64,000 nucleotides of DNA. Origin: Gorillibacterium timonense (GTDB lineage: Bacteria > Bacillota > Bacilli > Paenibacillales > NBRC-103111). The DNA lies in NCBI RefSeq assembly GCF_001457415.1, contig NZ_LN881720.1, forward strand, positions 124,001 to 188,000. The letters run 5' to 3'. Under the pieces are notes generated by a model. It saw nothing but the letters and a program-made list of their open reading frames with translations. It was not told the origin of the DNA and did no database searches. The position numbers and the translations under genes are program-made. Position 1 is the first letter of the stretch; every line of letters starts with the position of its first letter. Positions 8,838 to 17,818 of this stretch are shown here, piece by piece.

Positions 8838-9935
8838 TTGAATTGGTGGATTTACATGATCGGTTTTGCCGCTTCCATGATGCTTTCCGTCCTGCTGACG
8901 CCGCTCATGTCCAAATTTGCAAGAAAAATTGGCGCCGTATCCATCCCCAATCATCGAAGCGTTCATACGAAGCCGATGCCGCTGCTCGGCGGGTTGGCTA
9001 TTTTTCTAGCATTTGTGCTCTCCTATTTCATCGTAAGTCCCGGCATCGTCTATAACGATAAGGACAACGTTGCCATCGGCCTCATTCTAGGCGGTATTGT
9101 CATCGCCCTCACCGGCGCGCTGGACGACAAGTTCGACCTTTCGCCGAAGCTGAAGCTGCTCGGCCAGATCATCGCTGCGGGCATCGCCGTTTCCTTCGGA
9201 CTGGAGATCGACGTGGTCAACATTCCGTTCAGTAGCTCCCTGCCGATCAACGAAGCCTGGATCAGCATCCCGCTGACCGTTCTGTGGATCGTTGGCGTCA
9301 CCAACGCGATCAACCTGATCGACGGGCTCGACGGTTTGTCGGCCGGGGTTTCGAGCATCTCCGCCGCTACCATTCTCGTGGTGGCCGTGCTTATGCCGTA
9401 TTCCAATCCGATGGTCATCCTGCTGTGCCTGCTTCTCATCGGCAGCTCCCTCGGGTTTCTCGTCTTTAACTTCCACCCGGCCAAAATCTTCATGGGCGAC
9501 TCCGGGGCTTTGTTCCTCGGTTACGCTTTGTCCATCTTGTCCATCATGGGTTACAAGCAGGCGACGATCGTATCCTTCCTCGTTCCGATCCTGATTCTCG
9601 GAGTGCCGATTTCGGATACGATGCTGGCGATCGTCCGGCGCAAGCTGAACAACAAGCCGATCACCGTTGCCGACAAGGGCCACCTGCATCACTGCTTGAT
9701 GAACCTGGGCTTCGGCATGCGCAAGACGGTTCTGATCATCTACGGCATCGCCGCCGCCTTCGGCCTGTGTGCCATCCTGATGACGCAGAAGCAGAACTGG
9801 GTGACGGTCATCCTCGTCGTCATCATTCTCTGCGGCCTGGAGCTTGGCGCCGAGTTCATCGGCATCATGGGCAAGAAGAAGAAGCCCGTGATCCACTTCC
9901 TGCAGCGCACCTTCGCCGTAGGAAAATCTAAATAA
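8838..9935 (+). CDS. tagO: Undecaprenyl-phosphate GlcNAc-1-phosphate transferase (MraY/WecA/TagO family)
   Basis: 365 aa from the TTG at 8838, chosen because AAAGGGG lies 9 bases before it; a TTG at 8808 is possible. About eleven membrane segments. Catalytic motifs: NLIDGLDGLSAG on the third cytoplasmic loop, IFMGDSGALFLGY, and the KGHLHHCLMNLG loop that recognises the UDP-sugar. It would move GlcNAc-phosphate onto undecaprenyl phosphate, the first membrane step for secondary wall polymer, supplying the substrate of the upstream TagA-like enzyme. It has its own leader and terminator. Confidence 0.93.
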   Translation: MNWWIYMIGFAASMMLSVLLTPLMSKFARKIGAVSIPNHRSVHTKPMPLLGGLAIFLAFVLSYFIVSPGIVYNDKDNVAIGLILGGIVIALTGALDDKFDLSPKLKLLGQIIAAGIAVSFGLEIDVVNIPFSSSLPINEAWISIPLTVLWIVGVTNAINLIDGLDGLSAGVSSISAATILVVAVLMPYSNPMVILLCLLLIGSSLGFLVFNFHPAKIFMGDSGALFLGYALSILSIMGYKQATIVSFLVPILILGVPISDTMLAIVRRKLNNKPITVADKGHLHHCLMNLGFGMRKTVLIIYGIAAAFGLCAILMTQKQNWVTVILVVIILCGLELGAEFIGIMGKKKKPVIHFLQRTFAVGKSK

Positions 9936-9985
9936 CACTTCAACCAAGGCAGTTGTCCTCAAATTCATCTCTCATGATACCCGGT

Positions 9986-10006
9986 CCCGAGCGGATCGGG
10001 TTTTTT
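9986..10006 (+). terminator. Rho-independent terminator after the tagO-like gene
   Basis: CCCGA (9986-9990), loop GCGGA, TCGGG (9996-10000), then six T residues. The stem is short but GC-rich. Confidence 0.8.
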
Positions 10007-10138
10007 CGTTCGGTCCGGCATTCTGACAAATACCAATTATTTCTACATGTCATTTCGAGCTTGGGGTAAAAAAATCAGAGCTTCCCACCGATAACCAAGA
10101 TATAGATTATTTTCCGGCGAAGCTGCGGCGAAGGAGGA

Positions 10139-10171
10139 GCAGGGGCCCCGCCAGCCGGGTTGCGAACCTGC
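10139..10171 (+). promoter_or_regulatory. GC-rich structured leader before the first SLH protein gene
   Basis: GCAGG (10139-10143) can pair with CCTGC (10167-10171), enclosing CCCG (10147-10150) and CGGG (10156-10159). The ribosome site AAGGAGG follows about 28 bases downstream. No known riboswitch family was recognised. A cis-acting role is possible but unproven. Confidence 0.3.
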
Positions 10172-10214
10172 ACTAACCGCTTCAGGAGATCATGAATCAC
10201 AAGGAGGACTTATC

Positions 10215-13200
10215 TTGGCACACGCAGCAAAAAAATGGTTGAGCGTCGCGCTTGTTTTTTCATTACTCGTTGCTCTCATTCCGGCAAAGGTTAACGCCGC
10301 CGGAGCGTCTATTATGATCACCGGGCTTTACACGACAACGGACAGTCAGGTAAGTCCGGTTACCGGCAAACCGTTGGATGACAGCAGCATTCCACGCTAT
10401 ACCTCCAACCCGATCACCGTCCGAGCCAATGTGACGGGGATCAGTGAGGAACAGATTCAGAACGTCTTTTATGAAATCTATAACCCTGATACGAAGCAGA
10501 CGGTCGTTGAAAAGCTGAACAAGGCGACCTTGAGCGGCAATCAGATTGTCTTTAACAACGTCACGTTGACCGAGGGCTTAAACCGAATCATCATCAAAAT
10601 GGGAACGGACAGCTCCGGCGTAGCTTCCCCTCCGGGCTGGGCCTATTTGACCTCCGTCACAAACATCACGAACCTGATGATTGGGGAAGAGGCGTTTGTG
10701 GACGGCGGCATTTTTCCGAAGAAGCCGATGGAAAATACCACCAACAGCCTGACCATCACGGGTACAGCGCAGAACTCGACCAAGGTCGAGGCAACGGCAC
10801 TGGGAGTGAACGGAACCCAGACCACCAGCTTCCCGGATGGCTTTTTCTCCTTTACCATCAAGAACGACGAGTCCGCTGATGCATCATCGTTTGGCGGATT
10901 TAACCTGAAGGTCGGCGATAACCAAATTTTTATTATCGCGTCCAACACGAGCACCCTGAGTTCTTATCGGATTCAACGCTCGTTCGTTTATGACAACGGC
11001 AAGGCGTTCGCGTTCCACACGTATGTGAAGCCTGGTAAAGGTGCGGATACGGAATATCAATTACTTGCCTCCAGTCCGGTTGTGAACAAAAATACCATCG
11101 ATTTGAAGACAGATATCAAGGTCCCGTTGAGCAGCGGAGCATTGAAATATGATCAGGTTAAGATTTCGGCGGGCGGAGCCGATACTTTAGTGAATCTCTC
11201 CACCCCGGACGGCGTCAACCTGAAGCTGGATGCTGCCCAGTCTACAAGTACCTACAAGGTGTTCAACTACACCAAACAGCTTACTTTATCCACGGATCAT
11301 CGTCAGCTGCAGGACATCGACTTCGAGTTTACCAATACCACCAGTGCGGCGGTAAACCCGTTCAAACAAACGTTCACGATCACCTATGTTGATGCCAACA
11401 GCCCTACAGTGACTTCTGTGGGCATTGGCTCCGATAAGGCGATCTCCAATCTCGACTTCACCCAGATGTCTTCCGTGACCGACGTGACCGAGCTGCCCCG
11501 CAAGCTGCGCATCAACACGGTGAATGCAACGAAGGTGCAGATCAAGATCGATGGGAAAGAAGTCAAAGCAGGAGAAGCTGTCACCTCCAATCAGGTTGAC
11601 TATATGCTCGATGAGATGCTCAACGGACAGCATACGATCACGTTTACCCCATATGATGCTGCTTCGCCCAAAGCGGTGGACAGTGTCACTTACACACTGA
11701 ATATCAACGTAGCACCGTATATCATTCTGACTAACCTCACCAAAGGACAAGTTTTCCAGGATGTGATCACACCGTTTGCCAACAACAAGCTGAACGGGCG
11801 ACTGGTCAATGTGTCTCAGGAAGAAATGAAGAATGTGAAGATTTCCGTCAATGATGACGAGATGGTTACCTTGCAATCCTCCCTGGCGACATCGGGGGGC
11901 AAGTATACGGGGGAATTCTCGTTTGATGTATCGGGCAAGACCTTCCTGAACGGACTCAATACGATTAAATTCGTGATCTACAACGGCGGCGTCGTCGTGA
12001 CGAGGGTGACCTACGAATTCTTCTACTATAAAGATTCCGCACCGACCTTTACGTCGGTCTATCCGGAAAACACGAATACGAACGACTTTATACCCGGTTC
12101 GGTGACCGATACCTATTCCACCCAGCTAGATAATGTCGTAATCAAGGGCCAATTGACCGGAGCGACGAGCATGAAGCTGACGGTTCGCGCCAACAATGCG
12201 GAAGGAGCGCCGGTTTCTCGGTCACAGACGATTACGAACTTGTCTACGAAGGTTATCGGAAGTCCGGAAAGCACCGGAGATTTTGATTGGAATAACGCCA
12301 TTTTCTTTACTACAGCCAAGATTAGCTCGACGACGTTCTCGACCGAGACGATAGCCCTTAGCAAATATGGCGACACGACCTTCGAATTTGAAATCACCAA
12401 CGCCTCGAACATTAAGGTCACCCGTACCTTAACCATTCGTCGCGAGCCGCTCCCCTTCAAAATCACGTTCCCAACACTGATCACGAATGCAAAGAGCGAG
12501 CTGCAGGCGAACATCACGAGCAACTATCAAACGATTGAGATTACCTCTGAGGGAGCTACTCAGCTTTTGTTCGGCAAGGTAGAAGCGAAGAAGGTCTCTC
12601 CAGGCAGCTTCTCCTACGAGGTGCGCAATCTCAAGTCAGGCAAGAACAGCATCAAGTTTACAGTGGTTAAGGGTACGTCAAAGATTAACGGGACGCTCGT
12701 CCTGAACTATGCGGATACACCTGTTGAAGGGGCTCGTTATAAGACGACGCTCGCCAGCAGCTTGAAAATCTTCAACAATCAGATCCAATTGAGCTTTCCG
12801 AAGAATACATTCCTGATGCGGAACGATAATACGACAAAACCGGACCTGTACAGTGAGCGTTCCTTGCTTTTCGGCATTGCGAACGGAACTACCGGCCAAC
12901 TTGTCGACCGGGATACCGACTATTATGCGACCAGCTCGGAGCTGCAAAGCCTGCTTATGGAGCGCACCGGCCGCTTCTTGCCGGCAAGCCCGCTTTATTA
13001 CATGGATGCCGGGTACGCTTGGTCAAAAATGCTGGAGCCATCTCCTGATAATGTGAATAAAGGCGGTGTACTCCCCTTTGCTCCTAGTCTCATAGGAACG
13101 AGGATTGGAGGAGACGGGCCGACATATTTACCCTTTAACAATCGCTCCGCTACCGACAATCTGATAACCAATCAGGTGGGCAAGCTGACCCTTCAGTACG

Positions 13201-13988
13201 ATCCGAATGTGACCTCGTCGGCATGGCGCTATGTAACCGTTATGCACTTCGGCTTCCATGTTAACGAATCGGGGGTCATGTCCAATATTCCAACCTGGAA
13301 AAATATCGGCGGGGTTGTGGATACGGGCAAGAATACCATCACCGTTCCGTTCCAGGAATTTGGCTATTACCGGGTGTTCTATCTGTCGAACAGCTGGCCG
13401 GATGTCATTAATCATCCTTGGGCGCGCAATGAACTGGATGCCTTGTACGCGAAAGGCTACATGTTCAATTTGCAAAATAATGCATTCGTTCCAAGTGAGA
13501 ACATCACTCGAGGCGAATTCGCCCAGCTTCTTGTGAAGATTTTTGACCTGCCGCTCAATTATTCCGGCAAGCTCTCTTTCATCGATGTCAGTCCGAGTCA
13601 GTCAACCGTAAATCGCGATTACCGTTATATTGAGACAGCGGCGCGAGTGGGGATTGTTCGCGGAATCACCGAGACAAGTTTTGCTCCAACTCTATCGATC
13701 ACAAGACAGGATGCGGCGGTAATGATTGCAAGGGCAGGGAAGCTGAAGCTCGCTACCGACCCGGACAAGTCCTTGACCGTGCTGCAAAAAGCGTTCACCG
13801 ATGCAACCAAAATTGATTTCTATGCTCGAACCTCGGTTGAAGCAGTAAATAAAGCGAAGTTCATTACAGGGAAAGCGAATCTTTATGATCCAGGAACGAT
13901 GAGCTTTGATCCGCTAAGCCCATTCACGCGCGCGGAAGCTGCGATGGTAGCCATGCGCGTGCTGAAGCAGCAAAAGAAGGTCCCTTGA
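10215..13988 (+). CDS. Secreted S-layer homology (SLH) protein with C-terminal SLH repeats
   Basis: 1257 aa. TTG start at 10215 follows AAGGAGGACTTATC. The first 30 residues are a signal peptide (KKWLSVALVFSLLVALIPAKVNA-AG). Residues 30 to about 1060 are beta-rich, threonine/asparagine-rich segments resembling Ig-like extracellular modules. Residues about 1067-1250 contain three SLH repeats, seen in NITRGEFAQLLVKIF, SITRQDAAVMIARAG and FTRAEAAMVAMRVL. The SLH end should bind pyruvylated wall polymer made through the upstream csaB, leaving the long N-terminal part exposed. Ligand or activity is unknown. Its base use is less AT-biased at wobble sites than the next S-layer gene, so it is probably a lesser surface component. 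Confidence 0.9.
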   Translation: MAHAAKKWLSVALVFSLLVALIPAKVNAAGASIMITGLYTTTDSQVSPVTGKPLDDSSIPRYTSNPITVRANVTGISEEQIQNVFYEIYNPDTKQTVVEKLNKATLSGNQIVFNNVTLTEGLNRIIIKMGTDSSGVASPPGWAYLTSVTNITNLMIGEEAFVDGGIFPKKPMENTTNSLTITGTAQNSTKVEATALGVNGTQTTSFPDGFFSFTIKNDESADASSFGGFNLKVGDNQIFIIASNTSTLSSYRIQRSFVYDNGKAFAFHTYVKPGKGADTEYQLLASSPVVNKNTIDLKTDIKVPLSSGALKYDQVKISAGGADTLVNLSTPDGVNLKLDAAQSTSTYKVFNYTKQLTLSTDHRQLQDIDFEFTNTTSAAVNPFKQTFTITYVDANSPTVTSVGIGSDKAISNLDFTQMSSVTDVTELPRKLRINTVNATKVQIKIDGKEVKAGEAVTSNQVDYMLDEMLNGQHTITFTPYDAASPKAVDSVTYTLNINVAPYIILTNLTKGQVFQDVITPFANNKLNGRLVNVSQEEMKNVKISVNDDEMVTLQSSLATSGGKYTGEFSFDVSGKTFLNGLNTIKFVIYNGGVVVTRVTYEFFYYKDSAPTFTSVYPENTNTNDFIPGSVTDTYSTQLDNVVIKGQLTGATSMKLTVRANNAEGAPVSRSQTITNLSTKVIGSPESTGDFDWNNAIFFTTAKISSTTFSTETIALSKYGDTTFEFEITNASNIKVTRTLTIRREPLPFKITFPTLITNAKSELQANITSNYQTIEITSEGATQLLFGKVEAKKVSPGSFSYEVRNLKSGKNSIKFTVVKGTSKINGTLVLNYADTPVEGARYKTTLASSLKIFNNQIQLSFPKNTFLMRNDNTTKPDLYSERSLLFGIANGTTGQLVDRDTDYYATSSELQSLLMERTGRFLPASPLYYMDAGYAWSKMLEPSPDNVNKGGVLPFAPSLIGTRIGGDGPTYLPFNNRSATDNLITNQVGKLTLQYDPNVTSSAWRYVTVMHFGFHVNESGVMSNIPTWKNIGGVVDTGKNTITVPFQEFGYYRVFYLSNSWPDVINHPWARNELDALYAKGYMFNLQNNAFVPSENITRGEFAQLLVKIFDLPLNYSGKLSFIDVSPSQSTVNRDYRYIETAARVGIVRGITETSFAPTLSITRQDAAVMIARAGKLKLATDPDKSLTVLQKAFTDATKIDFYARTSVEAVNKAKFITGKANLYDPGTMSFDPLSPFTRAEAAMVAMRVLKQQKKVP

Positions 13989-14006
13989 TTTTGATTTCAA
14001 AGCTGA

Positions 14007-14038
14007 TCAGGCCTTCCTAGTTCGGAAGGCCTGATTTT
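14007..14038 (+). terminator. Rho-independent terminator after the first SLH gene
   Basis: Perfect 11-bp stem TCAGGCCTTCC (14007-14017) and GGAAGGCCTGA (14024-14034), then TTTTAT. Confidence 0.9.
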
Positions 14039-14078
14039 ATGATTTTATAGAATTTCATAGAAAACTTTGATTTTCCGC

Positions 14079-14104
14079 AACTTTTCCCCGTGCTTTGCGT
14101 TTAA
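14079..14104 (+). promoter_or_regulatory. Possible ECF-sigma-type promoter upstream of the S-layer gene
   Basis: AACTT (14079-14083), 16 bases, TTTAA (14100-14104). It resembles two clearer copies at 17201 and 23809 (AACTA/AACTT, 17 bases, TCTAA) and the sequence CGCAAC is shared with the 17201 copy. This copy deviates by one base of spacing and one in the -10. Confidence 0.4.
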
Positions 14105-14186
14105 GTAGTTGATGCAAAAACGGTGCGAGGAACATTGGCGTGACTTGAGACCAATTCTTTCCGATTAGGCTGCTGCAAAAATCCCC

Positions 14187-14216
14187 TTTACGGTGGTTGG
14201 CAAGCCAGTGTATAAT
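14187..14216 (+). promoter_or_regulatory. Sigma-A promoter of the major S-layer gene
   Basis: TTTACG (14187-14192), an 18-base spacer and a perfect TATAAT (14211-14216). Transcription from here gives a leader of about 110 bases to the first ATG (14334) and about 190 to the second (14412). Long leaders are known for S-layer mRNAs of Bacillales. The rest of the 14041-14333 gap holds no gene. Confidence 0.6.
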
Positions 14217-14315
14217 TGGAAAGGTGGCCGCAGAGCCTATTTTTCTATCTCCGTTTGCGAGTTTCTGCTGCTTCTCGGGCAGCAGGCTAACACCATATTC
14301 ACGCTCAACTCTGGG

Positions 14316-14336
14316 AAGGGGGTGAAACACACAATG
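14316..14336 (+). promoter_or_regulatory. Alternative upstream start site of the S-layer gene
   Basis: AAGGGGGTGA (14316-14325), differing at one position from the full anti-16S match AAGGAGGTGA, stands 8 bases before ATG 14334. That ATG is in frame with the S-layer gene and reads MRESSSIFSKNHVQTLTLFQ before the second start at 14412. The second start has AGGAGGAG 11 bases upstream. Both sites look functional. Confidence 0.6.
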
Positions 14337-14411
14337 AGGGAATCGAGCTCAATTTTTTCCAAGAATCACGTACAGACATTGACGCTTTTTCAAGGAGGAG
14401 AAAAAAAGGTT

Positions 14412-17138
14412 ATGAAGAAAGTTTTAACACTTTTCCTTGCCGTCTCTCTGGTTTTCGGCGCATTCGCAGGTATTGCCGGTGCTGCTGAACTGACGACGGT
14501 ACAGAAATACGATGCCATGGCTGAAGCCAATATCTTCAACGGCAACAACGCCAACGGCGACCGCGATCTCGACCAACCGATGACTCGCGCTCAACTGGCT
14601 AAGGTTATCACCCTGACCCTCGGTCTGGATGAAAATGCCGCAGCCGCTAATGCTTACAAAGATATCGTTAGCTACCACTGGGGCAAACCCTTCATCGGTG
14701 CAGTTGTTAAAGCTGGCATCATGAATGGCGTTTCCGCTACGGCGTTCAAACCGAACGACAACATGAAGATCGAAGAACTGGCCAAAGTGCTGGTTGTTGC
14801 TTCCGGTCTTGAGCCGAAGGCCGACGCTACGGTTGACGGTAAGGTTTCCAAATGGGCTGTTGGCTATGTAGCTGCTGCTCTGGATGCTAAACTGATCGCT
14901 TCTGCTTCCGACTACACGGCTAACGCTCTCCGCGCTGCTCTTGTAGACGGTGCTTACACGCTGTATGCTCCGCAAAAATCCCAAGCTATCGTTTCGACGA
15001 AGCAAGTGGGTGCCCGCAAGATCGAAGTAACGTTTGCTAAAGCAGTAGACGCTGCTACCTTCACGCTGGCTACAACTACCGCTCCTGTTGGCCAAAAGGC
15101 TACTGCATGGAACGAAGCTAAGACGGTTGCTACCATTGAAACGAGCAGCGACCTTCAAGCTGTTACGGTTAACGTAACCGCCAAGATCGGTACGGAAGAA
15201 CTGAAGTCCTCCGTTACGACGGTTAAGGCTGTTCTATCCACGATCGAGTTCTCCGGCGAAACCCTGGTACTTGATACCGATACGGGTAACACGGCAACCA
15301 TCGGATACAAAGCCTTCAACCAATTCAAAGAAGACATTAGTGCTACCACGAACCTGACTGCTACCTATTCGGAAGGCACGGCATCTGCTTCCAAGGGAAC
15401 GCTGACGGCTACGAGATCTGCTGCTTTCGCAGCAACGGACATCGGCCGCGTTGCAGTAGTTGGCCTGTATGTAGACAATGTTGTTAAAACCCAAACTGCT
15501 AAGTATGGAGCTCCTGCTTACGTTGCAGAAATCAGCCTCGACGGCGTTGTATACCCTACTGGGGTAACCGAATTGGCTAAAGACAGCACGAAAGACTTCT
15601 TCATCAAGTACACCGCTAAGGACCAATACGGCAATGACTTGTCGAAGAAGGCCGCTTTCACGGGCCAAACGAACTTCATCGTATACACCACCAACCCGAC
15701 CAACTTTGTGGTTGATGTTGTCGCCAAGTCGGACGACAGCAGCAAGGCTGCCCTGAAGATCTCCAAGCACGACTTGGCTGGAACCTTCACGGTTAATGCT
15801 CTGGCTGTTAAGTCGGGCAAGACGGCTACCCTGGCTGTAACGGTTAAGGATGTAGTGAAGGTCGATACCATCAGCCTGACCGCTCCGACGGATGCTTATG
15901 CTAATGAAGCGGTTAAGATTCCGTTCGCCGCAGTTGACCAGAACGGCGTAGCTGTTACGACTTACAGCACGCTGAAGGATGTTACTCTGACTGGTGCACA
16001 ATGGAAAGAAAACTACGCTGATGGCACGGGTTACATCGAGTTTAATTCTCCTGTCAAGGGCTTCGCAGTAGTTAATGCTGTTACGCCTACTTACAAGAAC
16101 TCCTACATCACGGTTAACGTCAAGGACGAATCCGTTCCTACGGTTGTGTCCGGCGTACACACTGACGCTGTTAAATACCTGGCAGTTGGTGCTTCTACTT
16201 CCCTCAAAGAAGCCAAGAAGCAAATTAACGTTCTTGACCAATACGGCCGCACTATCAACCTGAAGGACGACTACCGCGTCAAAGCAGAGGTTGCTGCTGG
16301 TAGCGCTGTTGACTTCAACGGTTCGGTTACGAGCCTGGTGTACAAGAATGATGTTCTCAAGTTGAATGCAGTTAAAGAAGGAACGGCAACGGTTACCTTC
16401 TCTGTAGAGAAGAAGGAAGCTGGGACCTGGAAGACCGTTTCCAACAGCTCCGATGACGTTCAATACACTGTCATTGCACAAGACAAGGTCGTATCTTTCG
16501 ATGTTGCCAAGGTAGAAACCCTCTATGCTGGTAGCGCAAACTCCGCATATGACCGCGATGTAACCATTACGGGTAAAGATGCTAGCGGCAATGTAGTAGC
16601 CATCAAGACGGGCGACTTTGTGAAGGGCGACTACCTGACGAGCAGCAGCACGGTTACGAAGGCTGTAGATGCTGATGGTAACATTAGCCTCCACGCAGTT
16701 GTGAACACGGATGCCACCAAGGCTGACGCTACTTCTGCTCTGGTTCTGACGTTCTCCAACAGCACGACGGTTACTGTTCCGCTGACGGTTTCCTACAAGG
16801 CTGCCGAAGCTCAATCCATCGCAGTTGCCAAAGGTGACGATGCAGTAGCTCTCGATGGCAACGTAGTAATCGTTAATGCAAACTTGGCTAATGGCACGTT
16901 CGATCTGGCCAGCAACAACCTGTTCAAGTTTGAAGTTGTTGACCAATATGGTGCCAAGGTTCTGACCCCGGTTTACTACACGGTAACCAAGGTTGACGGA
17001 CTTACCGCTAACATCGACGCTACTACCAAGCAGTTGACGGTTTCCGGTGCATCTACTGGTGACTCCTTCGTGATCACGGCGGTTACGCACAACGCGAAGA
17101 GCGTTCAACTGACGGTTAAGATCGCTAACGCTAAGTAA
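14412..17138 (+). CDS. Major S-layer protein with N-terminal SLH repeats
   Basis: 908 aa from the ATG at 14412, which begins a classical signal peptide (MKKVLTLFLAVSLVFGAFAG..AGA, residues 1-26). Residues about 27-190 hold SLH repeats, the first two clear (MTRAQLAKVITLTLGL, MKIEELAKVLVVASGL) and the third degenerate. The rest is a series of beta-rich, alanine/threonine/valine-rich domains. Strong recurrent codon preference (GCT, GTT, ACG, AAG) suggests very high expression. A second in-frame ATG at 14334 has an even better ribosome site (AAGGGGGTGA) and would add 26 residues. With csaB upstream, this is the best candidate for the lattice-forming surface protein. Confidence 0.92.
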   Translation: MKKVLTLFLAVSLVFGAFAGIAGAAELTTVQKYDAMAEANIFNGNNANGDRDLDQPMTRAQLAKVITLTLGLDENAAAANAYKDIVSYHWGKPFIGAVVKAGIMNGVSATAFKPNDNMKIEELAKVLVVASGLEPKADATVDGKVSKWAVGYVAAALDAKLIASASDYTANALRAALVDGAYTLYAPQKSQAIVSTKQVGARKIEVTFAKAVDAATFTLATTTAPVGQKATAWNEAKTVATIETSSDLQAVTVNVTAKIGTEELKSSVTTVKAVLSTIEFSGETLVLDTDTGNTATIGYKAFNQFKEDISATTNLTATYSEGTASASKGTLTATRSAAFAATDIGRVAVVGLYVDNVVKTQTAKYGAPAYVAEISLDGVVYPTGVTELAKDSTKDFFIKYTAKDQYGNDLSKKAAFTGQTNFIVYTTNPTNFVVDVVAKSDDSSKAALKISKHDLAGTFTVNALAVKSGKTATLAVTVKDVVKVDTISLTAPTDAYANEAVKIPFAAVDQNGVAVTTYSTLKDVTLTGAQWKENYADGTGYIEFNSPVKGFAVVNAVTPTYKNSYITVNVKDESVPTVVSGVHTDAVKYLAVGASTSLKEAKKQINVLDQYGRTINLKDDYRVKAEVAAGSAVDFNGSVTSLVYKNDVLKLNAVKEGTATVTFSVEKKEAGTWKTVSNSSDDVQYTVIAQDKVVSFDVAKVETLYAGSANSAYDRDVTITGKDASGNVVAIKTGDFVKGDYLTSSSTVTKAVDADGNISLHAVVNTDATKADATSALVLTFSNSTTVTVPLTVSYKAAEAQSIAVAKGDDAVALDGNVVIVNANLANGTFDLASNNLFKFEVVDQYGAKVLTPVYYTVTKVDGLTANIDATTKQLTVSGASTGDSFVITAVTHNAKSVQLTVKIANAK

Positions 17139-17150
17139 TCCTTACCAAGA

Positions 17151-17180
17151 AAGAACCTGACTTCGGTCAGGTTCTTTTTT
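17151..17180 (+). terminator. Strong terminator after the S-layer gene
   Basis: Perfect 11-bp stem AAGAACCTGAC (17151-17161) and GTCAGGTTCTT (17166-17176) capped by a stable TTCG tetraloop, then a T tract. Confidence 0.95.
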
Positions 17181-17200
17181 CATTTTCCCGCCTTTTTCGC

Positions 17201-17227
17201 AACTATTCGTGTAAAGTGAGAGTCTAA
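17201..17227 (+). promoter_or_regulatory. ECF-sigma-type promoter for the small secreted protein gene
   Basis: AACTA (17201-17205), 17 bases, TCTAA (17223-17227), thirty bases before the ATG at 17257. The pattern matches sigma-E/ECF promoters (AACTT..TCTAA) and has the same 17-base spacing as the copy at 23809. Confidence 0.55.
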
Positions 17228-17256
17228 CCTCTTAGAACAACCTTAGGAGGTAAATC

Positions 17257-17733
17257 ATGCAAAAGAAATGGACATATGTGGCTGCTACGGCTCTGCTTGG
17301 CACGGCAGTCTTCATTGGTTCTTCTCTGACAAGCCATACGCAAGCGGACTCGGCTGTGCAACCGGGATCGTCAGATGATCCGGTTGTGACGAAGAGCTAT
17401 GTCGATCAAGCGGTTAAGTCGGCTGGCGGCTCCGGAGGAGGGTCGGTTGGCGTTACCAACGTGAGTGTAAGCGCTGGACAAGTCCTCATCGGGAACTCAG
17501 GTACCGAGTTCATTGTACGGACTGGGACGACGAAAGCATACAGCAAGGACGGAAGCGGAATTCCGGATTTGACCGATGGGAAGGACCTCGCCGATGGAGT
17601 CTCCGTTCCCAAAAATCATTTATTGCTGTTCCCACGGGATGGCCGCGGGATCGCTTCGGTTACCAACAGTATTGTCATGGTAAGAGGAACTTATACGATT
17701 ATGGATAAGAACGGAAACGTAGTCGGACCCTGA
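17257..17733 (+). CDS. Small secreted protein of unknown function
   Basis: 158 aa, not recognised. ATG at 17257 follows TTAGGAGGTAAATC. Residues 1-30 form a signal peptide (KKWTYVAATALLGTAVFIGSSL...QADS). A linker with DDPVVTKSYVDQAVKSAGG and a glycine-rich stretch (GGSGGGS) follows, then a compact beta-rich domain of about 90 residues (VLIGNSGTEFIVRTGTTKAY...GRGIASVTNSIVMVRGTYTI). No anchor, no cysteine. It may be a surface or spore-envelope component; its ECF-type promoter is like those of other envelope genes here. Confidence 0.75.
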   Translation: MQKKWTYVAATALLGTAVFIGSSLTSHTQADSAVQPGSSDDPVVTKSYVDQAVKSAGGSGGGSVGVTNVSVSAGQVLIGNSGTEFIVRTGTTKAYSKDGSGIPDLTDGKDLADGVSVPKNHLLLFPRDGRGIASVTNSIVMVRGTYTIMDKNGNVVGP

Positions 17734-17818
17734 TCCAGGCTGCATATCCAGCATTTATACAGCGTAGCGAACCCTTCGAACGAACAACCTACAGGTAAAC
17801 GTTCAGGAGGTGAGAGCG

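Noticed and set aside
10100-10214. ydaO-type c-di-AMP riboswitch before the SLH gene
   Set aside because: Short similarities (GGAGCAGGGG, GAACCTGCACTAACC) exist but the conserved middle of the aptamer and the required length between them are missing.
14193-14333. Further N-terminal extension of the S-layer frame
   Set aside because: The codons before 14334 begin before or at the sigma-A promoter and have no ribosome site; they look non-coding.
15234-17108. 624-codon open frame opposite the S-layer gene
   Set aside because: Composed of serine/arginine/valine-rich low-complexity antisense of a strongly codon-biased gene; no start site or motif.
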